This document shows, piece by piece, positions 37,200 to 45,360 of a stretch of 64,000 nucleotides of DNA; position 1 is the first letter of the stretch; each line of letters opens with the position of its first letter. Both the position numbers and the translations under genes were made by a program. Location: assembly GCF_017652985.1 (NCBI RefSeq), contig NZ_JAGGDJ010000010.1, positions 92,672-156,671 on the forward strand. Direction: 5' to 3'. This stretch comes from Paenibacillus artemisiicola (GTDB lineage: Bacteria; Bacillota; Bacilli; Paenibacillales; Paenibacillaceae). Under the pieces are notes generated by a model. That model was not told where the DNA came from, searched no databases, and saw only the letters and a list, made by a program, of their open reading frames with translations.

Positions 37200-37238
37200 A
37201 GATCCCGTTTCCTGTTACGACAGGGGATGGGATCTTTC
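37200..37238 (+). terminator. Terminator after the ferredoxin gene
   Basis: AGATCCC (37200-37206) pairs with GGGATCT (37229-37235), with an inner CCTGT/ACAGG stem, followed by TTTCTCG. The remaining 280 bp before the next gene hold a weak CTCCGCT/AGCGGGAG hairpin (37303-37325) with TTTT; nothing else was recognised. Confidence 0.7.
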
Positions 37239-37521
37239 TCGTTTGAGGGGGGAGATCGTTCTACTGATGTGATATTGGCATTTACCGATTCTTGTGCAGC
37301 TCCGCTAGAATAAGCGGGAGTTTTCAATGCGCGAGGAATGGGGGGTCATATGCGAAGGCGGTTGCGCTCGGCGTCGTGCCGGCGGAGCCGGGCCGGCGAG
37401 ATGGAGACGGAATCCGACGCGCACAAGGCGCCTATTTCGGTGGAAAGAACCGTGCGGATATTATCCGGGCGGCTCTTTTGCCGATATAGAAGCTGATGAA
37501 CCCCAAGCAGGAGGGCCGCGA

Positions 37522-38955
37522 ATGGATATCCACGACGATATGAATTACCTGAAGCGCTACGTGCAAAACCATCCAAATAACCGCATGGCCTGGTATTTGC
37601 TGGGCAAGCAGTACATGCAAGAGGGCAAGGAAGCGAAGGCGAACTACTGCTTCCTGCAGTCCGGCAGCATCTACGACGCGTACGAGCGCAAGCAGCATCC
37701 GCTCGCGAACGAGCCGAAACAAATGATCGCCGCCTGGAACCGCAAGCGCGGCCGCCGCTTCCTGGCGCTGCGGACGGGCGGGGCGGCCGCGATTCTGCTG
37801 GCGCTGATGCTGGCCATCTCGCCGGGCGGCCCGAAGGACGAGGCCGATCCCGCGGACGTGGCCGCGGAAGCGGGGACGCTCGCCGCGGGATCGGCGCCGG
37901 GGCCGGGTCAAGCCGCCGCTCCGGCCGGCCCGGAGGTCGTCGTCGTCAAGCCGGCCGCCGGCGAGGGCGGCTTGCTCGGCCAGGCGCTCGGCGCGCTGCT
38001 CGGCGGAGCCGCGCCGCGGGAGGGCTTGGGCGTCGCGCTTGAGCCGGCCGGCGCTTGGCGCCTGTGGACGGGGAAGACGCGCCTGCTGGCGCAGACGGCG
38101 CGGCAGAGCCGCGGCGACGCAGAGGTCGCGATGCTCGACGCGAAAGCGTGCGCCTGCGAGCCGGCTGACGCTTCGGCCGCGCGGGCGATCTACGCGCGGT
38201 GGAGCGCGCGGCAGGAATTGACCTGGACGCTCGCGAGCGCGATCTCGCATTACCGGGAGCGAACGAAGCGTTGGCCGGCATCGCTCGCCGACCTGGTCCA
38301 GCCGTATCCGGACAATACGCTGTCGGGGACTACGAAGGAAATGCAAGCCATGTTCGCGCCGCTGATTCGGGCAATGAAGGAGGAAGCCGCGGCGAGCGCG
38401 GACCCGGCTAACGGGGAGGCGAACGCCGCTTCAGACGCGCCTGAAGGCGGCGACGCCGCGAAGAGCGCAGCCCCCGCCGCCGGCGCGGCGCCGTCTCCGG
38501 CGCCGCTGCCGGCCGGACCGCTCGCGATCATCGTCGACAAGGACGCGCACCGGCTCGCCGTCGTCAGCGGCGACGTCATCGTCCGCAGCTATCCCGTCGG
38601 GCTCGGCGGGGCGAAGACGCCGGAAGGCGGTTTCGTCATTAGCGAGAAGGTGCGCAGTCCGAGAGGGCGGACCCCCGGCGAGTTCGGCACCCGCGGCATG
38701 GCGCTGTCGGATACGGCATACGCGATTCACGGCACGAACGACGGGGACAGCATCGGCAAGGACGAGTCGCACGGCTGCATCCGGATGGCGCGGCAGGATA
38801 TCGAGGAATTGTACGACCTCGTGCCCTTGGGGACGAGGGTCGCGATAAAAAGCGGCGTACTTCCCGCTGCCTCCGCGCCGGCCGCGGGGCGTTTCCGCCT
38901 GCGGCCGGCCGAGGACGAGACGAACCCCGCCGTCGTGTACGTATGGCTTGATTAA
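37522..38955 (+). CDS. L,D-transpeptidase (YkuD) with N-terminal TPR-like region
   Basis: The 477-aa protein starts with a cytosolic TPR-like segment (about 1-75, NYLKRYVQNHPNNRMAWYLL, then GKQYMQEGKEAKANYCF). One TM helix follows (about 87-103), then a long Ala/Pro/Gly-rich linker with an inserted folded segment (about 165-290). The C-terminal YkuD domain (about 330-450) has HGTNDGDSIGKDESHGCIRM with catalytic C419. It would make L,D (3-3) crosslinks in peptidoglycan outside the membrane. ATG 37522 has CAGGAGGG upstream; the open frame further upstream is Arg/Gly-rich noise. Confidence 0.87.
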   Translation: MDIHDDMNYLKRYVQNHPNNRMAWYLLGKQYMQEGKEAKANYCFLQSGSIYDAYERKQHPLANEPKQMIAAWNRKRGRRFLALRTGGAAAILLALMLAISPGGPKDEADPADVAAEAGTLAAGSAPGPGQAAAPAGPEVVVVKPAAGEGGLLGQALGALLGGAAPREGLGVALEPAGAWRLWTGKTRLLAQTARQSRGDAEVAMLDAKACACEPADASAARAIYARWSARQELTWTLASAISHYRERTKRWPASLADLVQPYPDNTLSGTTKEMQAMFAPLIRAMKEEAAASADPANGEANAASDAPEGGDAAKSAAPAAGAAPSPAPLPAGPLAIIVDKDAHRLAVVSGDVIVRSYPVGLGGAKTPEGGFVISEKVRSPRGRTPGEFGTRGMALSDTAYAIHGTNDGDSIGKDESHGCIRMARQDIEELYDLVPLGTRVAIKSGVLPAASAPAAGRFRLRPAEDETNPAVVYVWLD

Positions 38956-38964
38956 CCGGACCGC

Positions 38965-39105
38965 TTACTGGTCCACAATAAGAAGAACGGCCATGACGGC
39001 GACGGTGACGACGAAGACCGATCCGATCCAGATGAGCGCTTTCTTGTTGACCTCTTCCTTTTGTTTCGTTTTCATGACGGGCGGTTTCTTTCTGGCGTGG
39101 CTCAT
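38965..39105 (-). CDS. Small single-pass membrane protein (46 aa)
   Basis: This short minus-strand gene runs from ATG (39105) to TAA (38965). Its product has a basic, polar N-terminus (MSHARKKPPVMKTKQKEEVN) followed by one TM helix (about 24-43, IWIGSVFVVTVAVMAVLLIV). AAAGGTTGATC lies upstream of the start. It is tail-to-tail with the L,D-transpeptidase gene, 9 bp apart. The clean charge-then-TM pattern, ribosome site and tight fit between neighbours support a real gene. I do not recognise a family; the pattern resembles small spore or stress membrane proteins of Bacilli. Confidence 0.65.
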   Translation of the reverse strand: MSHARKKPPVMKTKQKEEVNKKALIWIGSVFVVTVAVMAVLLIVDQ

Positions 39106-39295
39106 GCGGATCAACCTTTCTCGGGAAATAGGAATATGCCCTTATTGTAATCGTTTTCCGGCGCCGAAACAACCGCTTCGCGCGGCGCGAAAGGCGCGGC
39201 GGCAGGGCGCAAAGCGGGCGTTACTCTTTCTTTTTCGCCCCCGACTTGATAAACTGTTCGATAGAGCTTAAGACGCAGAACGGAGTGACTTCGAC

Positions 39296-40396
39296 TTGTT
39301 GTACACGAAAATTGCCAAGCCTTATTTCTTCCGCATGGACGCCGAGAAAGCCCATCACATGGTGATCGACGGGCTGCATACGGCGCGGCGGGTGCCCGGC
39401 GTTCCCGCGGTGATGCGCGCGATGTACGGGGTAGCCGAAGCGAAGGAGCTGGAGACGAGCCTGTTCGGGCTGCGCTTCCCGCATCCGGTCGGCCTCGCGG
39501 CGGGACTGGACAAGAACGCGAAGGCCGTCGACATGTTCGCCAACATCGGCTTCGGGTTCGCGGAGGTCGGCACGGTGACCCCGAAGGGACAAGCTGGCAA
39601 CGAGCAGCCGCGGCTGTTCCGCCTGCCGAGCGACGAAGCGCTCGTCAACCGGATGGGCTTCAACAACGACGGCGCCGCCGCGATGGCGGAGCGGCTCGGC
39701 CGGTTGGGCCGGCACCGCATTCCGATCGCCGTCAATATCGGCAAGAACAAAACGACGCCGAACGAGCTCGCCCACGAGGATTACCGGGCCTGCTTGAGGC
39801 AGCTTTATACATACGGCGACTTTTTCGTCGTCAACATCAGCTCGCCGAACACGCCGGACCTGCGAGCGCTCCAGCACGGGGACGAGCTCAAGCTGCTCTT
39901 GTCGGCGGTCATGGAGGAGAGCGGCGCGCAGGCGGCGAAGAGCGGGGCGGCCCGCAAGCCGGTGCTGGTCAAGATCGCGCCGGACATGAGCGCGGATCAG
40001 CTCGGGTATACCGCGGAGACGATCGTCGCGAGCGGCGTGGACGGCATCATCGCCACCAACACGACGATCGGCCGCGACGGTCTCCGCCATCCGAACGCCA
40101 AAGAAACCGGCGGCCTGAGCGGCAAGCCGCTTCGCGAGCGTTCGACGGAAATCGTGCGCGAGGTGTACCGGCTGACGGGCGGACGGCTGCCCATTATTGG
40201 CTCCGGCGGCATCTTTACGGCATCGGATGCATACGATAAAATTCGCGCGGGTGCAAGTCTTGTAGAAATTTATACGGCGCTCATCTACAGAGGGCCGGAG
40301 CTGCTCCGCGAACTGACGGAAGGACTCAAGGCTTTATTGAAGAAAGACGGTTATACATCGATCGTGGAGGCCATTGGAGCAGATCATCGGTCTTAG
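39296..40396 (+). CDS. pyrD: Quinone-dependent dihydroorotate dehydrogenase (class 2)
   Basis: The 366-aa flavoprotein oxidises dihydroorotate to orotate and passes electrons to menaquinone. The N-terminal amphipathic helices (LYTKIAKPYFFRMDAEKAHH) are the class 2 membrane-associated quinone-tunnel domain. The FMN barrel follows with FPHPVGLAAGLDKNAKA, and the catalytic serine lies in NISSPNTPDLRALQ, where class 1 enzymes have cysteine. It starts at TTG 39296 behind GGAGTGA. Most Firmicutes use the class 1B PyrD-PyrK pair in the pyr operon, so a stand-alone class 2 enzyme is notable. Confidence 0.93.
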   Translation: MLYTKIAKPYFFRMDAEKAHHMVIDGLHTARRVPGVPAVMRAMYGVAEAKELETSLFGLRFPHPVGLAAGLDKNAKAVDMFANIGFGFAEVGTVTPKGQAGNEQPRLFRLPSDEALVNRMGFNNDGAAAMAERLGRLGRHRIPIAVNIGKNKTTPNELAHEDYRACLRQLYTYGDFFVVNISSPNTPDLRALQHGDELKLLLSAVMEESGAQAAKSGAARKPVLVKIAPDMSADQLGYTAETIVASGVDGIIATNTTIGRDGLRHPNAKETGGLSGKPLRERSTEIVREVYRLTGGRLPIIGSGGIFTASDAYDKIRAGASLVEIYTALIYRGPELLRELTEGLKALLKKDGYTSIVEAIGADHRS

Positions 40397-40411
40397 ACAG
40401 GAGGCGGCCGG

Positions 40412-41215
40412 ATGGACGGAAGAGACTGGGGACTATTTTTGCAGCCATATGAACAGGCAGTGGAAGAATTGAAGGTCAAATTGAAGACGCTCCGGACCGA
40501 ACTGAAGAATCGGGAAGCGTACGCGCCGATCGAGTTCGTCACGGGGCGGGTCAAGAAAATTTCGAGTATTTTGGAGAAGGCCAAGCGGCTGTCGGTGCCG
40601 ATGGAAAAGATCGATACCGGCATCGAGGATATCGCGGGCATCCGCATCATGTGCCAATTCGTCGACGACATTCACCGGGTCGCGGCGCTCATTCGTTCGC
40701 GCAAGGATCTGAAGCTGGTTTATGAGAAAGACTATATTACGAATTTCAAGGACAGCGGGTACCGCAGCTATCATATGATCGTCGAATATCCCGTTCAGAC
40801 GGCCATCGGGCTCAAAAACGTGCTGGCGGAAATCCAAATCCGGACGCTGGCGATGAATTTTTGGGCGACGATCGAGCACTCGCTGAACTATAAGTATAAA
40901 GAAAGCCTGCCGGAGGACGTGCGCGACCGGCTGAAGAAAGCGGCGGAGGCGGCTTCGCAGCTCGATACCGAGATGTCGAGCATCCGCAACGAGATCTTGG
41001 ACGCGCAGCGGGATTTCGAAGAGAAATCCAACATGTACTCGAGCGTGCTGAGCGACATTCAGGAGCTGTACTTCTTCCGGCGCGTCCGCGAGGCGGTTCA
41101 GTTCCAGCTGAAGTTCAACGAAGTGTGGGAGAAGGAAGACGCGTTCGCGATCCGCATGCTGTCCGACGAGATCAAGTCGGCGATCCAGCGCGCGAAGAAG
41201 GGCGGGTCGAACTGA
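40412..41215 (+). CDS. relQ: Small alarmone synthetase (RelQ/YjbM type)
   Basis: The 267-aa protein has only the synthetase domain of the RelA/SpoT family. It makes (p)ppGpp from ATP and GTP/GDP. Visible motifs: GIEDIAGIRIMCQFVDDI, FKDSGYRSYHMIVEYPV and AEIQIRTLAMNFWATIEHSLNYK. The length and the C-terminal helices (SSIRNEILDAQRDFEEKS) match SasB/RelQ, which forms tetramers. ACAGGAGGCGG precedes ATG 40412. It lies 15 bp after pyrD and its stop abuts the ATG of the DUF309 gene. Confidence 0.93.
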   Translation: MDGRDWGLFLQPYEQAVEELKVKLKTLRTELKNREAYAPIEFVTGRVKKISSILEKAKRLSVPMEKIDTGIEDIAGIRIMCQFVDDIHRVAALIRSRKDLKLVYEKDYITNFKDSGYRSYHMIVEYPVQTAIGLKNVLAEIQIRTLAMNFWATIEHSLNYKYKESLPEDVRDRLKKAAEAASQLDTEMSSIRNEILDAQRDFEEKSNMYSSVLSDIQELYFFRRVREAVQFQLKFNEVWEKEDAFAIRMLSDEIKSAIQRAKKGGSN

Positions 41216-41671
41216 ATGGCTTCGGCGCCTCCGTACGACGAGAAATTCGTCCGCTTCGTCGTGCTGTTCAACGTCGACGAGGATTATTTCGAATGCCACG
41301 AAGTCATGGAAGAGCTGTGGCTGGAGGAAGGCCGGAGCACGCTGTACCAAGGGCTGCTGCAAGCCGCGGTGGGTCTCCATCATTGGCGCAACGACAACTT
41401 CTCCGGCGCGGCGAAGCTGTTCGCCCAGGCGGAGAACAAGCTCGCGGCTTATCCGGACGAGACGTCGGGCCTCGACCTGGGGCGGCTGCGCGCCGACATC
41501 GCGGACAGCCTGGCGAGGCTGAGGCCGTACGTGGAAGGCGCCGGTAGTTCCGCGGCGCCGGCGCCGGCATTCCGGCCGTTCCGCCTGCGCGTGACGGACG
41601 GGTCGCTTCGGACGCTGGCGGACGCGCTCGCCGCGCTGCCGCCTTCGGAACGGCTCGGCCGCGACGAGTAG
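41216..41671 (+). CDS. DUF309 domain protein
   Basis: The 151-aa protein has the DUF309 signature FNVDEDYFECHEVMEELWLEE followed by LYQGLLQAAVGLHHWRNDN. It is a small alpha-helical fold with conserved His and Glu residues that may bind a metal. The function is unknown. It starts directly after the relQ stop (TGAATG), so translation is coupled. An Ala/Pro-rich linker precedes a poorly conserved tail. Confidence 0.82.
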   Translation: MASAPPYDEKFVRFVVLFNVDEDYFECHEVMEELWLEEGRSTLYQGLLQAAVGLHHWRNDNFSGAAKLFAQAENKLAAYPDETSGLDLGRLRADIADSLARLRPYVEGAGSSAAPAPAFRPFRLRVTDGSLRTLADALAALPPSERLGRDE

Positions 41672-41706
41672 CGGACAGCCGCCTGGCCCGGGCGGGACCG
41701 CGACGG

Positions 41707-41759
41707 CCGCCGATGGATTCGGAACCCCGCGACGGGACCGGATGCGTCGGCGGTTTTTT
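41707..41759 (+). terminator. Terminator of the pyrD-relQ-DUF309 unit
   Basis: CCGCCGA (41707-41713) pairs with TCGGCGG (41747-41753), with a further inner stem, followed by TTTTTT. Confidence 0.75.
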
Positions 41760-41856
41760 GTCATCGCGGACGCGCTTGAGGTTCTCGCCGCAGAGGCCCG
41801 CAGGGTTGGTCTGGCCGCGGCTTTAAGGTACAATGAACGAGGGAGTTGAACGACGG

Positions 41857-42627
41857 ATGGCGAAACGGATGCGGCTGGACAAGCTGCTGGCGAATATGGG
41901 CTTCGGCACGCGCAGCGAAGTGAAGCGCGCGGTGAAGCAAGGCCGCGTGACGGTGGACGGCAAGACGGCGAAGGACTTCGGCATGACGCTGGATCCGGAG
42001 GCGGCGGACGTTAAGTTCGACGGCGAGGCGGTCGTGTACCGCGAGACGATCTACGTCATGCTGAACAAGCCGCAGGGGGTCGTCTCGGCGACGGAAGACG
42101 CGCGGGACCGCACGGTGATCGATTTGCTCGATCCCGATGACCGGATCCTGGAGCCGTTCCCGGTCGGCCGGCTCGACAAGGACACGGAGGGGCTGCTGCT
42201 GCTGACGAACGACGGCAAGCTGGCGCACGAACTGCTGTCGCCGCGCAAGCATGTCCCGAAGACGTACGAGGCGGTCGTGCGCGGCGACGTGGATGCCGAC
42301 GATCAAGCGGCGTTCAAGCGAGGCGTGACGCTCGACGACGGCTACGAGACGATGCCCGCCGAATTGACGATCGGGGACAAGGAATCGCGGCCGGACGGAA
42401 TTCACAGCCGGATCCGGCTCACGATCCGCGAAGGCAAGTTTCATCAAGTGAAACGGATGTTCGAAGCGGTCGGCAAGCAGGTCGTCTACTTGAAGCGGGT
42501 CTCCATGGGACCGCTCCGGTTGGACGAGTCCCTGAAGCTCGGCGACTACCGCCCGCTTACGGAGGCGGAGCTGGACGAACTCTTGACCGCGCACGCCGGA
42601 GCCGGCCGCAACGCGCAACCTACATAG
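41857..42627 (+). CDS. Pseudouridine synthase, RsuA/RluB/E/F family
   Basis: The 256-aa protein has an N-terminal S4 RNA-binding domain (about 1-60, RLDKLLANMGFGTRSEVKR) and the catalytic domain with the nucleophilic Asp in PVGRLDKDTEGLLLLTNDG. FHQVKRMFEAVGKQVVYLKR is the family C-terminal motif. It isomerises a uridine in 16S or 23S rRNA; the RsuA-like short S4 form suggests 16S U516, but this is inference. ATG 41857 follows GGGAG; an in-frame ATG at 41833 is less likely. Confidence 0.9.
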   Translation: MAKRMRLDKLLANMGFGTRSEVKRAVKQGRVTVDGKTAKDFGMTLDPEAADVKFDGEAVVYRETIYVMLNKPQGVVSATEDARDRTVIDLLDPDDRILEPFPVGRLDKDTEGLLLLTNDGKLAHELLSPRKHVPKTYEAVVRGDVDADDQAAFKRGVTLDDGYETMPAELTIGDKESRPDGIHSRIRLTIREGKFHQVKRMFEAVGKQVVYLKRVSMGPLRLDESLKLGDYRPLTEAELDELLTAHAGAGRNAQPT

Positions 42628-42685
42628 ATAACCATCAGAGAGACAGAGACAGAGACCAACCAGGAGACGGGAGAGACCTACTGCC

Positions 42686-43486
42686 ATGGGAAACATCAAC
42701 TTTGATTTGATCGCGCTCGACATCGACGGGACGCTGCTCAACGACAGCCACATCCTGACCGCGGCCGTGCGGGACGCCGTGCGCGAAGCGCATCGGCGCG
42801 GGGCCGAAATCGTGCTCTGCACGGGAAGAGGGCCGGTCAACGCGATGCCCGTTCTGGAGGAGCTGGGCCTCGCGGGCACGATGATCACGCATAACGGCGC
42901 CGCCACGGTCGACTCGGCCAGCCGCCGCGTGCTGCACCAATTCAGCATCGATCCCGCGGAGGTGGCGCGTTTCCGGGATTACTGCCTGCAGGGCAAGCTG
43001 CATTTCGATCTGAACACGCCGTTCGAAATGTGGATCGAGGACTTGACGCCGGACGCGGAGAAAATGTACGGCCTCTACGGCGCCCGTCCCGTCCTGCGCG
43101 ATCCGAACGCGCCGCTGCCGGAAGGGCTCGTCAAGTTTACGCTGTTCGGCGCCATCGCGCAGCTCGATGCCGTCGAGGCGGAGTGGAACGCGTGGACGCA
43201 CGGGCTGCAGCATATCCGCAGCGGCGATTATTTCATCGACGTGCAGCATAAGGACGCGAGCAAGGGCCACGCCTTGCGGCAGCTTGCGAGCTTGAGAGGG
43301 ATCGACCAGAGCCGCGTCATGGCGATCGGCAACTATTTCAACGATGTGGGCATGCTGACGTTCGCGGGCATGGGCGTGGCGGTCGCCAACTCGCCGGAAG
43401 CGGTCAAGGCGGCGGCGAACGCGCTGACCCGTTCGAACGAAGAAGACGGCGTCGCGCACGCGCTGCGCGAATTCGCGCTCGCTTGA
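42686..43486 (+). CDS. HAD superfamily phosphatase, Cof type
   Basis: The 266-aa protein has the HAD nucleophile motif LIALDIDGTLLNDS, motif II in LCTGRG, and the C2B cap of Cof-like phosphatases that act on sugar phosphates, FMN or PLP. Motif IV reads AIGNYFNDVGML, where most members have GDxxND; the first acidic residue is Asn, leaving the second Asp. The enzyme may still be active because the retained Asp binds Mg. It starts at ATG 42686, 58 bp after the pseudouridine synthase gene. Confidence 0.88.
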   Translation: MGNINFDLIALDIDGTLLNDSHILTAAVRDAVREAHRRGAEIVLCTGRGPVNAMPVLEELGLAGTMITHNGAATVDSASRRVLHQFSIDPAEVARFRDYCLQGKLHFDLNTPFEMWIEDLTPDAEKMYGLYGARPVLRDPNAPLPEGLVKFTLFGAIAQLDAVEAEWNAWTHGLQHIRSGDYFIDVQHKDASKGHALRQLASLRGIDQSRVMAIGNYFNDVGMLTFAGMGVAVANSPEAVKAAANALTRSNEEDGVAHALREFALA

Positions 43487-43559
43487 GACCGCGGGACGCG
43501 CATCCCGCGGGTCGCCGCGCGCGGAATCTCGGTCCGGTTGCCGGGCCGCGGCAACATGA

Positions 43560-43590
43560 AAAACCGTCGAAGGAAACCCTCGACGGTTTT
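43560..43590. terminator. Bidirectional terminator between the HAD gene and the YjcZ gene
   Basis: AAAACCGTCGA (43560-43570) pairs with TCGACGGTTTT (43580-43590), with a short inner GG/CC extension. Confidence 0.85.
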
Positions 43591-43618
43591 ATCATTATCG
43601 GCTAGAGGATCGTGTGAG

Positions 43619-43714
43619 TTAGACCAGAACTCCGCGGGATACGATGACCAGCAGAATGAACAGTACCAGAATCACGCCTACGAAACTTCCTCCGAATCCC
43701 AATGCACCGGACAT
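43619..43714 (-). CDS. YjcZ family small sporulation protein
   Basis: The 31-aa product MSGALGFGGSFVGVILVLF plus ILLVIVSRGVLV has the glycine-rich start and single hydrophobic helix of the YjcZ/SscA family, tiny spore-associated membrane proteins of Bacillales. AAGGGAGG precedes the start at 43714. A sequence CATACAATA on the minus strand (43791-43799), 77 bp upstream, matches mother-cell (sigma E/K) -10 elements. It supports a spore-former. Confidence 0.85.
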   Translation of the reverse strand: MSGALGFGGSFVGVILVLFILLVIVSRGVLV

Positions 43715-43790
43715 GCGAATGCCTCCCTTGAAAGGTATTTCCGGCGCCGGCTTCATATATGTCGTGTTGTTCTCGGCACCCGGTATACTG

Positions 43791-43799
43791 TATTGTATG
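43791..43799 (-). promoter_or_regulatory. Possible sporulation -10 element for the YjcZ gene
   Basis: On the minus strand CATACAATA fits both the sigma E (CATACAnT) and sigma K (CATAnnnTA) -10 consensus. No convincing -35 element was found. Confidence 0.3.
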
Positions 43800-43966
43800 A
43801 AAAAAGGTAAAAGCGGATTGGACATCCGCCCGCGTCGCGGAGATTTGGGCATTCGCTACCGGGGAAACGACCCGGGAACGGGATGTCCGTACGCGAGGCA
43901 AGCATGGGGGAAATCCGGCCCGGCGGCGCATGCCCGCGCAACGGCCGAGAAGCGGGGATTGGATAG

Positions 43967-44569
43967 ATGATAATCGCAGCGAAAGGCATGCTGATCGGCT
44001 TATCGATCGCGGCCCCCGTAGGGCCGATCGGCCTCTTATGCATGAAGCGCGCCTTGAACCAGGGCCGGCGTTACGGGCTGGCGTCCGGACTGGGCGCGGC
44101 GACGGCCGACGGACTTTACGGGCTCGCTGCCGCGTTCGGCTTCGACGCGGCGACGGCATGGCTGCTGGCCGCGCAGGACGCCGTGTCGGCCGCCGGCGGC
44201 TTGTTTCTTTGTTACCTCGGCTGGCGAACGTTCCGCTCCGGCGCGGACGGCGCCGGGGCAGCGGGAAGGAGCGGCAGTCTGGCCGGCGCCTATTGGACGA
44301 CGTTCGCGCTGACGATCGCGAACCCGGCGACGATCCTGTCGTTTTTGGGCATTTTCGCCGGGCTCAACGTCGTGGATGCTTCCGCCTTCCGGCTGCTGAC
44401 GCTCGTGGGCGGCATCTTCGCGGGTTCGGCGTGCTGGTGGCTCGGGCTCAGCCTGACCGTCGGTGCCTTGCGCCGGACGCTCAAGCCCGCCGCCATGCGG
44501 CAGATTAACCGGCTGTCGGGGCTGCTGCTCGCCGGCTTCGGGCTATACGCGCTATCGCGCTTGCTGTAA
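43967..44569 (+). CDS. LysE/RhtB family exporter
   Basis: The 200-aa protein has the LysE fold of six TM segments, with the N-terminal family motif GLSIAAPVGPIGLLCMKRAL, the GLGAATADGLYG segment and TIANPATILSFLGIFA in the middle. Members export amino acids such as lysine, threonine or homoserine lactones. The substrate here cannot be told. ATG 43967 is preceded by GGGGATTGG. Confidence 0.88.
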   Translation: MIIAAKGMLIGLSIAAPVGPIGLLCMKRALNQGRRYGLASGLGAATADGLYGLAAAFGFDAATAWLLAAQDAVSAAGGLFLCYLGWRTFRSGADGAGAAGRSGSLAGAYWTTFALTIANPATILSFLGIFAGLNVVDASAFRLLTLVGGIFAGSACWWLGLSLTVGALRRTLKPAAMRQINRLSGLLLAGFGLYALSRLL

Positions 44570-44626
44570 CGCGGCATCCGCCGCGATCGGAGAAGCGCGA
44601 ACTTACAAACGAACGGAGAACGAACC

Positions 44627-45211
44627 ATGATGCCAATCCATGAAATGCATCGTCTGAAGCTGCGGACGAAGCGCCTCGTCATGCAAGTCGTCGACGAATC
44701 GTATGCCGCGCGGGTACTGGCGTTCGTGAAACGCAACCGGGAAGCGCTGGCCGAATGGGAGCCCGACCGCGACGAGACGTATTACACGCAGGAGACGCAG
44801 CGGCAGCTGATCCGGCAGGAACTGCAGAGCATGGACGGCGGGCACAGCGTACGGTTTTGGCTGACGACCGCCGAAGACCCGGACGGGGACATCGTCGGCA
44901 CGGTGTCGCTCTCCAATATCGTGCGCGGGGCCTTCCAGTCCTGCCATCTCGGGTACCGGATGGATTTGCTGCACCGCAACAAGGGCTATATGACCGAGGC
45001 CGTCTCGCATGCCGCGGCGTTCGCGTTCGAGCGGCTCAACCTGCACCGGATCGAAGCCAACGTCATGCCCCGGAACGCGGCTTCCTTGAAGGTGGTCGAA
45101 CGGCTCGGCTTTCGCAGCGAGGGCGTGGCGAGCGAGTATCTGCGCATCCACGGCGCGTGGGAGGATCACGTCCATATGGTGCTGCTGAATCCGTCCTGGT
45201 CGGAGCGGTAG
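44627..45211 (+). CDS. GNAT N-acetyltransferase, RimJ/RimL type
   Basis: The 194-aa protein has the RimJ-like layout: LRTKRLVMQVVDESYAARV at the N-terminus, the acetyl-CoA pyrophosphate loop HRNKGYMTEAVSHAAAFAF, and the typical end RIEANVMPRNAASLKVVERLGF. RimJ/RimL proteins acetylate N-termini of ribosomal proteins; Bacillus relatives (YdaF/YjcK) are less defined. GGAGAACG precedes ATG 44627. It sits 57 bp after the LysE gene. Confidence 0.88.
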   Translation: MMPIHEMHRLKLRTKRLVMQVVDESYAARVLAFVKRNREALAEWEPDRDETYYTQETQRQLIRQELQSMDGGHSVRFWLTTAEDPDGDIVGTVSLSNIVRGAFQSCHLGYRMDLLHRNKGYMTEAVSHAAAFAFERLNLHRIEANVMPRNAASLKVVERLGFRSEGVASEYLRIHGAWEDHVHMVLLNPSWSER

Positions 45212-45279
45212 CCGGCGCCGCGGCGAACATTAACCTTTTCTCAGGCATTTATGCGGGTTCGGGTTTCATGGTAAGATAA

Positions 45280-45312
45280 AAGGCGTAAAATAGAAGGCGT
45301 AAAAGGCGTAAA
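45280..45312. repeat. Short direct repeats AAGGCGTAAA
   Basis: Three copies of AAGGCGTAAA begin at 45280, 45294 and 45303, with a fourth degenerate one (AAGACGCACC) at 45317. They lie in the 149-bp gap before the next GNAT gene. Probably replication slippage. Confidence 0.5.
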
Positions 45313-45360
45313 GTAAAAGACGCACCTTTGGATCCGGCATTCGAAAGGAAGCGTGCAGCC

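Noticed and set aside
37327..37521. N-terminal extension of the L,D-transpeptidase from 37327
   Set aside because: Arg/Gly/Trp-rich with no conservation pattern; a strong ribosome site directly precedes ATG 37522.
43797..43970. 57-codon plus-strand frame ending in an ATGA overlap with the LysE start
   Set aside because: No ribosome site and noise-like composition; the same DNA better explains an upstream element for the minus-strand YjcZ gene.
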